NCBI GenBank assembly: GCA_963729695.1
Contig: CAVSOT010000003.1
Coordinates: 682,001-746,000, forward strand
DNA: 64,000 bases
Reading direction: 5' to 3'
DNA from: PALSA-693 sp963729695
GTDB taxonomy: Bacteria > Actinomycetota > Acidimicrobiia > Acidimicrobiales > Palsa-688
The notes below the pieces were generated by a model that searched no databases, was not told the origin of the DNA, and saw only the letters and a program-made list of their open reading frames with translations. Below, piece after piece: positions 45,369-52,356 of this stretch; positions within the stretch are counted from its first letter, which is position 1, and each line of letters starts with the position of its first letter. The position numbers and the translations under genes are program-made.

Positions 45369-45862
45369 TCCTCCAGCGCGGCCTGGTACATCAGCAGCGT
45401 GTCCGAATCGAAGGCGACGAGACGGACCAGCTCGACATGCGTGTCCGCGGCCCGCAGGGTGTCCACCGCCAGCCGAGCCGCGGCCTCTCTGGGGTAGCCG
45501 TAGATGCCCGTGGAGATGGCGGGGAAGGCGATAGAACGGGCGCCGAGCTCGTCGGCCACGGCCAGGCTGCGCCGGTAGCAGGAGGCCAGCAGGTCGGGCT
45601 CGCCGTGGTTGCCGCCTCGCCAGACCGGCCCGACCGTGTGGATGATCCAACGGGCGGGGAGGGCCAGGCCGGGGGTGGCTTTGGCGTCGCCGGCGCCGCA
45701 TCCCCCGAGGGCGGCACAGGCGGCGCGGAGGGCTGCCGAGCCGGCGGCTCGGTGGATGGCGCCGTCGACGCCTCCGCCTCCCGCCAGAGAGGAATTGGCC
45801 GCGTTCACCACGGCATCGACGGTCTCGGCAGTGATATCTCCCTGGACGGCCACGATCTCCAT
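45359..45862 (-). CDS. Macro-domain protein (O-acetyl-ADP-ribose deacetylase-like)
   Basis: The 167-residue protein is a single macro domain: GDITAETVDAVVNAANSSLA, GGGGVDGAIHRAAG, WIIHTVGPVWRGG and ISTGIYGYPREAAARLA. The NAAN and GGGGVD ligand loops are intact. It is expected to remove ADP-ribose or O-acetyl-ADP-ribose groups (YmdB class). It is divergent from the WhiB gene. Confidence 0.92.
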   Translation of the reverse strand: MEIVAVQGDITAETVDAVVNAANSSLAGGGGVDGAIHRAAGSAALRAACAALGGCGAGDAKATPGLALPARWIIHTVGPVWRGGNHGEPDLLASCYRRSLAVADELGARSIAFPAISTGIYGYPREAAARLAVDTLRAADTHVELVRLVAFDSDTLLMYQAALEEGR

Positions 45863-46011
45863 GCCCCGCAGCCTTTAGCAGATCGGAATGAAGAAATGTC
45901 GGATTTCCCCTTGCTTCCAGGCGACGATGCGACGAAGATCACAACAATGTAGTTACAAGGGTGGTAGTCAGCAGGCGGCCACTACCTGGATCACCGACGA
46001 GGGGAGTTGCG

Positions 46012-46293
46012 GTGAGCGATCTCGTGGACATGGTTTTTCAGTCGGCGGAGAGAAGTTGGCAGCGGCAGGCCAACTGCATGGGTGTCGACCCCGACCTGTT
46101 TTTCCCCGAACGGGGCGCGTCGACGCGAGAAGCCAAAGAGGTCTGCCGGGGCTGCGTCGTTCGCGAGGACTGTCTGGAGTACGCCCTCGCCAACGGTGAG
46201 AAGTTCGGCATCTGGGGCGGCCTGAGCGAACGCGAGCGGCGCAAGATCCGCCGGCGGCGGGCGCTCGAGCGCCGCGCAGGAGGGGTGGCCTAA
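46012..46293 (+). CDS. WhiB-family transcriptional regulator
   Basis: A 93-residue WhiB-like [4Fe-4S] protein. Four cysteines occur in the family pattern (NCMG...VCRGCVVREDC), followed by the beta-turn GIWGGLSERERRKIRRRRAL. GTG 46012 follows GGGGAG (46001-46006). The 45961 start would add 17 residues lacking family similarity. The subclass cannot be assigned confidently. Confidence 0.9.
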   Translation: MSDLVDMVFQSAERSWQRQANCMGVDPDLFFPERGASTREAKEVCRGCVVREDCLEYALANGEKFGIWGGLSERERRKIRRRRALERRAGGVA

Positions 46294-46303
46294 CGACAGG
46301 GTG

Positions 46304-47344
46304 CTAGATCTCAAACCTTCCCCCGTCGAGGCCCGCCTCCTCCAGGCGGGCCTCGATCGTCGCGGCCGGGTGAAGGTCGAGCTCGGGCCACCGGTGGCGG
46401 GGGGCGTGTTGGAGCACCGCTTCGGGGATCAGTCCGACCAGCTCGGCTCTGGCCACGTCGGCCCGGGTGGCGACGGCGTCAAAGGCGGCCGCCGGGCCGA
46501 CCGACCAGGGATCAGTGAGGTTGCACGAAACCTGGACTGCCTGCCCCACTTGCAGGCCCAGGGTGCGCAGTCCCGGCCCTCGGATGGCGTTGGCAATCGC
46601 CCTGGCCTGATCCAGATCGGAGGTGGCCAGCCACAGGTTGTAGGCGACGAGCAACGGTCGAGCGCCGACCGCCACCGCGCCGGCGGTGGGGTGCGGCCGC
46701 TCCGGCCCGACGTCGGGGGCCAGGGTCGTCCAGGCCTCTCGGCGGACGTCCGCCAGCGATCGCTCGGGTCCGTAGCGGAAGCAGGGCAGGTCGAGGACGG
46801 ATGACGCCCAGAGGGCGAAACGGTCTCGGGCCTCGACGGCGATCTCGATGGGCCCGTCGCCGACCGGCCAGCCCTCGAGGCACACCCAAGGCACCACGTC
46901 GATGGCGCCGATGCGGGGGTGGGCTCCGGTGTGGGACCGCACGTCCAGGGTTTCCACCGCAGTGCGGGCCACGGCGTGGACCGCGCCTTCGAGGTCGCCG
47001 GCCCGACCGGCTGGACCCACCTGACCGGCTGGACCCACCTGACCGGCCCGACCCACCGGACCGGCTGGACCCACCGGACCGGCCCGACCCACCGGACCGG
47101 CTGGACCCACCGGACCGGCCCGACCCACCGGACCGGCCCGACCCACCGGACCGGCCCGACCCACCGGACCGGCCCGACCCACCTGACCGGCCAAGGTCAG
47201 GACCGAGCGGTGATGGTCGGGGTCAGAGTGGACGTCCAGGAGGTGGGGCCCCGCCGCCGCGCTGATCGCCCGGATGGCGCTGGTGTCGCGCCCCTCGCTG
47301 ACGTTGATCACGCACTCCAGCCAGCGTCGGCGGGCCCTCGTCAT
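46304..47344 (-). CDS. Glutamate formimidoyltransferase with a collagen-like insert
   Basis: A 346-residue formiminotransferase-like protein: CVINVSEGRD at the N-terminus, HTGAHPRIGAIDVVPWVCLE in the centre, and VQVSCNLTDPWSVGP. The enzyme family transfers a formimino group to tetrahydrofolate in histidine degradation. Residues 53-116 are a run of GRAGPV/GPAGPV hexapeptides exactly where normal members have a short loop after the VLTLAG strand. The frame is kept across the insert and the flanks look intact, so the enzyme may remain functional. Other histidine-degradation genes are not in the window. Confidence 0.82.
   Translation of the reverse strand: MTRARRRWLECVINVSEGRDTSAIRAISAAAGPHLLDVHSDPDHHRSVLTLAGQVGRAGPVGRAGPVGRAGPVGRAGPVGPAGPVGRAGPVGPAGPVGRAGQVGPAGQVGPAGRAGDLEGAVHAVARTAVETLDVRSHTGAHPRIGAIDVVPWVCLEGWPVGDGPIEIAVEARDRFALWASSVLDLPCFRYGPERSLADVRREAWTTLAPDVGPERPHPTAGAVAVGARPLLVAYNLWLATSDLDQARAIANAIRGPGLRTLGLQVGQAVQVSCNLTDPWSVGPAAAFDAVATRADVARAELVGLIPEAVLQHAPRHRWPELDLHPAATIEARLEEAGLDGGRFEI
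46997..47188 (-). repeat. 18-bp tandem repeat coding for collagen-like Gly-X-X
   Basis: About ten 18-bp units (consensus on the plus strand GACCCACCGGACCGGCCC) encode G(R/P)AGPV repeats inside the formimidoyltransferase. Units are very similar, pointing to recent expansion by slippage or unequal recombination. Confidence 0.88.
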
Positions 47345-47476
47345 CCGGGGGTGACCGCAGTCTCGGAGTCTGTCCAGAACGGGTCATCCGTGGTTTTGTC
47401 GCCCATTGTGGGAAGGCTTACTGCGGGGGGTGCGTGCGTGTAAAAACAGCCCGACCGCAGGGAGTAGATTGACGAC

Positions 47477-47833
47477 ATGATCGCAAACATTTTTGGGGTC
47501 GACGGCGGGATCGTCCTCCTCATTGCCCTGGTTGTGCTCGTCGGCGGGAGCCAGCTGCCGAAGATCGCCCGCAACGTGGGCTTGGCGGGCAAGGAGTTCC
47601 GCAAGGCCCACGACGAAGCCGAAGCGGATGCTCAGCAGAAGGAGGCGGCCAAGACCCCGGCCGCCGCCACCACCACCGCAGCGGCCGCGCCTGCGCCTCA
47701 GCAGCTGGCCTCGGTGGCACCCACCACCGAGCAGTCGGTCACCCTGTCGAGGTCAGAGCTCGACGCCTTGCTGCGGGCCCGCGAGGAGCAGGTACGACAC
47801 GAAGGTGCTGGTCCTTCGGGCTCCTCTTCCTGA
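47477..47833 (+). CDS. tatA: Twin-arginine translocase TatA-like protein
   Basis: The 118-residue protein has a short N-terminal TM helix (GGIVLLIALVVLVGGSQLP), the hinge GGSQLPKIARNVG and an amphipathic helix (AGKEFRKAHDEAEADAQQKE), then an Ala/Pro/Thr tail. TatA/E forms the pore of the Tat pathway for folded proteins. No tatC is adjacent, which is common in actinobacteria. Confidence 0.88.
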   Translation: MIANIFGVDGGIVLLIALVVLVGGSQLPKIARNVGLAGKEFRKAHDEAEADAQQKEAAKTPAAATTTAAAAPAPQQLASVAPTTEQSVTLSRSELDALLRAREEQVRHEGAGPSGSSS

Positions 47834-47909
47834 CGACGCTCCGGGCGACGGGGCCCTGACGGCACGGGCACGGCCACCCTACGCTGAGCTCCGTCGCCGC
47901 GCCGCCCCC

Positions 47910-48194
47910 CTAGGAGGCCTCGGGCGGCCTCCAGCGAGGCGACCCCACGGCGTGAGGGGCCGCGGCCTGGACGCTCCGGCGCTGGCGGGCGATGCGGCGG
48001 CGCTCCCGCTCTGAAGCGCCACCCCACACACCGTGTTCGATCCGGTTGTGCAGGGCGTATTCCAGGCAAGCCGGCTTCACGGGGCAATCCGCGCAGATGC
48101 GGCGGGCGATCTCCACCCCCACCCCATCGCTGGGAAAGAACGTCTCGGGTGGCAGGTCCCGGCACTTGCCGTCAGCCATCCACGTCGTGTCCAC
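47910..48194 (-). CDS. WhiB-family regulator (WhiB2-like)
   Basis: A 94-residue protein beginning VDTTWMADGKCRDLPPETFF, with PSDGVGVEIARRICADCPVK, CLEYALHNRIEHGVWGGASE and the basic RRIARQRR. The FFPSDGVG and CADCPVKPACLEYAL pattern is WhiB2-like. GTG 48194 is chosen because GGAGG lies 8 bases upstream. A longer frame from GTG 48263 has no usable ribosome site. The 282-bp gap to the divergent AIM24 gene should hold both promoters; no motif is confidently identified there. Confidence 0.88.
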   Translation of the reverse strand: MDTTWMADGKCRDLPPETFFPSDGVGVEIARRICADCPVKPACLEYALHNRIEHGVWGGASERERRRIARQRRSVQAAAPHAVGSPRWRPPEAS

Positions 48195-48476
48195 TACTCG
48201 ACCTCCGTCGGACAGTCCCCCTGCAGAGTCTCTTAGATGTGCATCAGATACCGTCAAGCTCACCTCGGGGCGTGGTAACCCGCACCATTAGTACGTTGGT
48301 GCCCGCCAGTTGGTTCCCACAAACTTCTTCAACCGAGCCGGAACTCGGCCGGGAACCTCTCCTGCCCCGCGAGCAGTGTAGTCCCTCGAGGCCCGAGCGC
48401 CACTCTTTTGCGCTCAGCGTCATCTCAGCTGGCTTGCCAAGCGGCGCGTCAGGGGGTGGTGCTAGCTTCCGCACGC

Positions 48477-49271
48477 ATGGACCGCATCGAGTGCCAGTGG
48501 TGTAAGGCACAGAACGACACCGGCCAGACCGCCTGCGCGACCTGCGGCGCTCCCCTCGACGCGCGCAACCTGGTCAGCGACTCCGGCTGGGCTGAGGCGC
48601 CCCGGCTGAGGGACATGACGGAGTTCCGGTTTTCCAACAGCACCTGCCAGGTGGAGGGGGAGCTGGTGCCCGTGGCCGAGATCAACCTGGCCGAGGGAGA
48701 CTCCGTCTTTTTCGAACATCACGTCCTGCTGTGGAAGGACGAAGGCGCCCCCTTGTCGGCCCTGGCGGTGGGAGGGGGCCTCAAGCGCATGCTCGGCGGC
48801 ATGCCGCTCGTGATCTCCGTGGCCCACGGTCCCGGCCGGGTGGCCTTCTCCCGGGACGCGTCCGGGGAGCTGGTCGTCCTGCCCCTGCACCCGAGCATGG
48901 AGATCGACGTACGGGAACACGCCTTCCTCGTCGCGTCGCATTCCATCAGCTACTCGTTCGAGCGCATCAAAGGCATGACCAACATGCTCCACGGCGAGGG
49001 CATGTACCTGGATCGTTTCGTCACCTCAGGGGAGCAGGGCATCCTCCTGCTCCACGGCTACGGCAACGTGTTCCAGCGGACCCTGGGAGACGGGGAAAAG
49101 ATCCTCGTCGAACCGGGCGGGTTCCTCTACAAGGACTCCTCGGTGACGATGACCACCGTCCAGCAGAACGTGAAGACCGGATTCATGCGCCACGGTATGT
49201 ACCTGGCCGAGATGACGGGGCCGGGCCGGGTAGGGATCCAGTCCATGTACTTCCATCACCACACCGGTTAA
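48477..49271 (+). CDS. AIM24-family protein with N-terminal zinc ribbon
   Basis: A 264-residue protein. An N-terminal zinc ribbon (CQWCKAQNDTGQTACATCGA) is followed by an AIM24 beta-helix domain (TCQVEGELVPVAEINLAEGD, VLLWKDEGAPL, GPGRVAFSRDASGELVVLPL and a final GPGRVGIQSMYFHHH). AIM24 proteins are named from a yeast mitochondrial factor; the bacterial role is unknown. The next gene, 10 bases on, is a paralog with the same SDSGW linker between ribbon and domain. Confidence 0.85.
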   Translation: MDRIECQWCKAQNDTGQTACATCGAPLDARNLVSDSGWAEAPRLRDMTEFRFSNSTCQVEGELVPVAEINLAEGDSVFFEHHVLLWKDEGAPLSALAVGGGLKRMLGGMPLVISVAHGPGRVAFSRDASGELVVLPLHPSMEIDVREHAFLVASHSISYSFERIKGMTNMLHGEGMYLDRFVTSGEQGILLLHGYGNVFQRTLGDGEKILVEPGGFLYKDSSVTMTTVQQNVKTGFMRHGMYLAEMTGPGRVGIQSMYFHHHTG

Positions 49272-49281
49272 CCCCTCCCCC

Positions 49282-50184
49282 GTGACGACGCCCACCACCA
49301 CCACCGCCACCAGCTACTCCTGCCGGTACTGCCGCTTGCCGAGTGATGCCGGCGGGCGATCGTGCCCGCACTGCGGCGCGCCCGTCAACGTGCGGGAAAC
49401 CGTCAGCGACTCAGGCTGGCAGGAACAACCCCCCGTGCGGGACATGGCCCGTATCCGCTTCGGTCGTTCGTCGTGCCAAATCGAAGGCACGTGCGTGCCG
49501 GTGGCGGACTTCGACCTGGCCGGCGATGAGTGGATCTATTTTTCCCACCATCAGGTCCTCTGGGCCGAGCCCACCGTGCAGATGGAGGCCATGCCCATGG
49601 CCGGCGGGTGGAACCGGGTCCGGGCCGGCTTACCGCTCGTCATGCTCGAGGGGCACGGGCCCGGCCACCTGGCGCTGTCGGAGGACGCGCCGGGCGAGGT
49701 GGTCGCCATCCCGCTGCAGCAGGGCCAGGCGGTCTGGGTGCGCGAGCACCGTTTCCTGGCGGCCACGGGCAACGTCGGCTACAGCTGGGAGCAGCCGGGA
49801 ATCTGGATCACGACCGGCAGCGGCGACGACCGGGAGACCCACTACCCCCTCGGCCTGTACATCGACGTCTTCTACGCCGAGGCCGGGCCCGGTCTGTTGC
49901 TGTTGCACTCGCCGGGCAACATGTTCATCCGCGATCTGGGCCCGGGCGAAACGATCTGCATCCAGCCCACCGCCCTCGTCTACAAGGACCCGGCGGTCGG
50001 GATGCAGCTGCACCTCGAGTACCCCAACTCCGGCGGTATGGCCTGGAGCGGCCGGTACAACTACCGCCAGGTCTGGCTGCGCATGTGGGGGCCCGGTCGG
50101 GTCGCCGTGCAGTCGGTGTTCGAACCGCCGGAGAGCAGCGCAGCCATCACCAACCATTCGCCGGCCACCCGGACGGTCTGGTAG
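49282..50184 (+). CDS. Second AIM24-family protein with zinc ribbon
   Basis: The 300-residue paralog has a Thr-rich start, zinc ribbon CRYCRLPSDAGGRSCPHCGA, the shared VSDSGW linker and an AIM24 domain (SCQIEGTCVPVADFDLAGDE, ALSEDAPGEVVAIPLQQGQ, MWGPGRVAVQSVFE). It differs from the first in a loop around GIWITTGSGDDRETHYP. GTG 49282 is the start. The leuA leader begins right after its stop. Confidence 0.85.
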   Translation: MTTPTTTTATSYSCRYCRLPSDAGGRSCPHCGAPVNVRETVSDSGWQEQPPVRDMARIRFGRSSCQIEGTCVPVADFDLAGDEWIYFSHHQVLWAEPTVQMEAMPMAGGWNRVRAGLPLVMLEGHGPGHLALSEDAPGEVVAIPLQQGQAVWVREHRFLAATGNVGYSWEQPGIWITTGSGDDRETHYPLGLYIDVFYAEAGPGLLLLHSPGNMFIRDLGPGETICIQPTALVYKDPAVGMQLHLEYPNSGGMAWSGRYNYRQVWLRMWGPGRVAVQSVFEPPESSAAITNHSPATRTVW

Positions 50185-50197
50185 CGTGTCGTTTGTT

Positions 50198-50236
50198 ATG
50201 CCCGCGCCGACCACCGGACTTCTTCTTCTGATGTAG
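50198..50236 (+). CDS. leuA leader peptide with four consecutive Leu codons
   Basis: ATG CCC GCG CCG ACC ACC followed by GGA CTT CTT CTT CTG ATG TAG encodes MPAPTTGLLLLM. Four adjacent leucine codons upstream of a leucine biosynthesis gene are the classical sensor of Leu-tRNA charging. No clear ribosome site precedes it; a TAGCGT -10-like hexamer at 50182-50187 would put the transcript start within a few bases of the ATG, making it nearly leaderless (inference). Confidence 0.85.
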   Translation: MPAPTTGLLLLM

Positions 50237-50297
50237 GCGAGCACCACATCTCGGTGCTCGCCGAAACCTCCTGCGCCTTCGGGCCGGGAGGTTTTTT
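50236..50297 (+). promoter_or_regulatory. Leucine transcription attenuator of leuA
   Basis: A 10-bp perfect hairpin (GGCGAGCACC 50236-50245 with GGTGCTCGCC 50253-50262) starts at the leader peptide stop and is followed by an intrinsic terminator (50264-50297). A ribosome stalled on the Leu codons would cover the first arm and change folding; one that finishes the peptide would allow termination. The alternative antiterminator pairing is not obvious by eye. Confidence 0.8.
50264..50297 (+). terminator. Intrinsic terminator in the leuA leader
   Basis: Arms AAACCTCC (50264-50271) and GGAGGTTT (50287-50294) enclose a GC-rich loop with a TTCG turn; the T-run 50292-50297 follows. It is the terminator half of the leuA attenuator and lies 39 bases before the leuA ATG. 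Confidence 0.85.
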
Positions 50298-50335
50298 GTT
50301 GCCCACCCGCCTGCCGACCTGACACGAGGTTCCCG

Positions 50336-52042
50336 ATGGCTGCGTACGCCTACCCGACCCCTTGCGACATGCCCTACGAGAGGTACCGGCCCTACCGGCC
50401 GCTCGAGTTGCCCGACCGCACCTGGCCCGACCGTCAGCTGAGCGCGGCCCCGGTCTGGTGCAGCGTGGACCTCCGGGATGGTAACCAGGCCCTCATCGAC
50501 CCGATGGACCCGGCCCGCAAGCTCGCCTTCTTCGAGACCCTGATCGGCATGGGCTTCAAGGAGATCGAGGTCGGGTTTCCGGCCGCGTCCCAGCCGGACT
50601 TCGACTTCATCCGCCAGATCATCGAGGAGGACCGCATCCCCGACGACGTGGTCATCCAGGTGCTGGTGCAGTGTCGTCCGGAGCTGATCGAGCGCACGTT
50701 CGACGCCATCGCGGGAACTCGACAGGCCATCGTGCACTTCTACAACTCCACCTCGACCCTGCAACGGCGGGTGGTGTTCGGCCTGGATCGTAGCGGGATC
50801 GTCGACATCGCCACGACGGCGGCCCGGCTGGTGAAGAAGTACGAGGAGATGGTGCCGACGACGTCGGTGTTCTACGAGTACTCCCCGGAGAGCTTCACGG
50901 GCACCGAACCCGACTTTGCGGTCGAGATCTGTGCCGCGGTGATGGACGTGCTCGAACCGGCCCCGGATCGCAAGATGATCCTCAACCTGCCCAACACCGT
51001 GGAGATGTACGGACCCAACAGCTACGCCGATGTCCTCGAGTGGTTTGGCCGTCACATCCCCAAACGGGACTCGGTCGTGCTGAGCGTCCATCCCCACAAC
51101 GACCGGGGTACCGCGGTGGCCGCCGCCGAGCTGGCCCAACTGGCCGGGGCGGACCGGGTCGAGGGAACCCTCTTCGGCAACGGTGAGCGCACGGGCAACG
51201 TCGACGTCGTAAACCTTGCTCTCAACCTTTTCTCCCAGGGCGTGGACCCGCATCTCGACCTCCACGACATCGACCACCTGCGGCGGGTTGCCGAGTACTG
51301 CAACCGCCTTCCGGTGCACCCGCGCCACCCCTACGCCGGGGACCTGGTGTACACCGCCTTCTCCGGCTCCCACCAGGACGCCATCAAGAAGGGCATGGAC
51401 GCCCTCCCCGACGACTACACCACGTGGGAGGTGCCGTACCTGCCGATCGATCCCAAGCACGTCGGCCGGACCTACGAGGCCATCATCCGGGTCAACAGCC
51501 AGTCCGGCAAGGGCGGGGTGGCCTACCTGATGGACACCGAGCACGGGCTGGACCTGCCCCGGGCGCTGCAGGTCGAGTTCTCCAAGCAGGTGCAGGCGGT
51601 CACGGAGGCGAGCGGTACCGAGATCAAGCCGGGGGAGCTGTGGGACGTCTTCGCCAGTTCCTACCTGCCGGACGATGCCGGCATCAGGCTCATCTCCAGC
51701 GAGGTCGTTTCCGGTGGGGAAAGAGGTACCTCCGTGGTCGCCCAGGTCCTCGTGGACGGTCACCATCGGACGATCTCCGGGCAGGGCAACGGCCCGGTGG
51801 CCGCCCTCGTCAACGGGATCCGGGCGGAGCTGGCCTTCGAGCTCTCCGTCGAGGACTACCACGAGCACGCCCTCACGGCCGGCAGTGAGGCGTCAGCGGT
51901 GGCCTACGTCCAGGCGACCACGCCGGACGGGCCACGGACGTGGGGTGTCGGCATCGACTCGAGCATCCTGGATGCCTCGCTCCAGGCCGTCATATCCGCG
52001 GCCAACCGCCTCCGTGGCCCGCGGGAGGGCGATCGCCAGTAG
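50336..52042 (+). CDS. leuA: 2-isopropylmalate synthase
   Basis: The 568-residue LeuA condenses acetyl-CoA with 2-oxoisovalerate, the first step of leucine synthesis. Motifs: WCSVDLRDGNQALIDPMDP at the active site, GFKEIEVGFPAASQPDFDF, HPHNDRGTAVAAAELA and GTLFGNGERTGNVDVV, plus the C-terminal regulatory domain that binds leucine. Length fits the actinobacterial type. Control at two levels is expected: leader attenuation (seen) and allosteric inhibition (family knowledge). No leuB/C/D is adjacent. Confidence 0.96.
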   Translation: MAAYAYPTPCDMPYERYRPYRPLELPDRTWPDRQLSAAPVWCSVDLRDGNQALIDPMDPARKLAFFETLIGMGFKEIEVGFPAASQPDFDFIRQIIEEDRIPDDVVIQVLVQCRPELIERTFDAIAGTRQAIVHFYNSTSTLQRRVVFGLDRSGIVDIATTAARLVKKYEEMVPTTSVFYEYSPESFTGTEPDFAVEICAAVMDVLEPAPDRKMILNLPNTVEMYGPNSYADVLEWFGRHIPKRDSVVLSVHPHNDRGTAVAAAELAQLAGADRVEGTLFGNGERTGNVDVVNLALNLFSQGVDPHLDLHDIDHLRRVAEYCNRLPVHPRHPYAGDLVYTAFSGSHQDAIKKGMDALPDDYTTWEVPYLPIDPKHVGRTYEAIIRVNSQSGKGGVAYLMDTEHGLDLPRALQVEFSKQVQAVTEASGTEIKPGELWDVFASSYLPDDAGIRLISSEVVSGGERGTSVVAQVLVDGHHRTISGQGNGPVAALVNGIRAELAFELSVEDYHEHALTAGSEASAVAYVQATTPDGPRTWGVGIDSSILDASLQAVISAANRLRGPREGDRQ

Positions 52043-52053
52043 TCTGGGCGGCC

Positions 52054-52341
52054 GTGTCCATTCAGGCCAGCCAGCAAGGTGACGAGGTCGTTCCTCCCCG
52101 CGGCCACATTCGCGTCGTGTACCTGGGCCCTGTCGCACCGCATTGGCGGGTCGATTCGGACTTCGGGGATCGGAGCCTCATCGAGGAGTTCCGCCAGCGG
52201 GCGCTGGCCCGGCTCCTCCTGCTGCCGCCCCACGACCCGCAGTTCCGCCGCAACCGGGAACGGGTGGCCCGCGACGCCGAACGGGAGAACCTCCTGCTCG
52301 ACTGGGACCTGGGCCAGCCCGATGAGGACGACGAATCGTAG
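52054..52341 (+). CDS. Conserved hypothetical protein (95 aa)
   Basis: Starts at GTG 52054. A beta strand (GHIRVVYLGPVAPHWRVDSD) is followed by a helical, charged region (RSLIEEFRQRALARLLLLPP, DPQFRRNRERVARDAERENL) and an acidic end (DEDDES). No domain is recognised. It lies 11 bases after leuA and 15 before ppk1, so it is probably co-transcribed with one of them. Confidence 0.65.
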   Translation: MSIQASQQGDEVVPPRGHIRVVYLGPVAPHWRVDSDFGDRSLIEEFRQRALARLLLLPPHDPQFRRNRERVARDAERENLLLDWDLGQPDEDDES

Positions 52342-52356
52342 GAGTAGCCTGAGATC

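Noticed and set aside
46997..47188. Plus-strand repeat peptide (TGWTHLTGPTHRTG type)
   Set aside because: It is antisense to the intact formimidoyltransferase frame and is only the complement of the collagen-like insert.
47910..48263. Long form of the second WhiB from GTG 48263
   Set aside because: No ribosome site is correctly spaced there, whereas GTG 48194 has GGAGG 8 bases upstream and starts near the conserved region.
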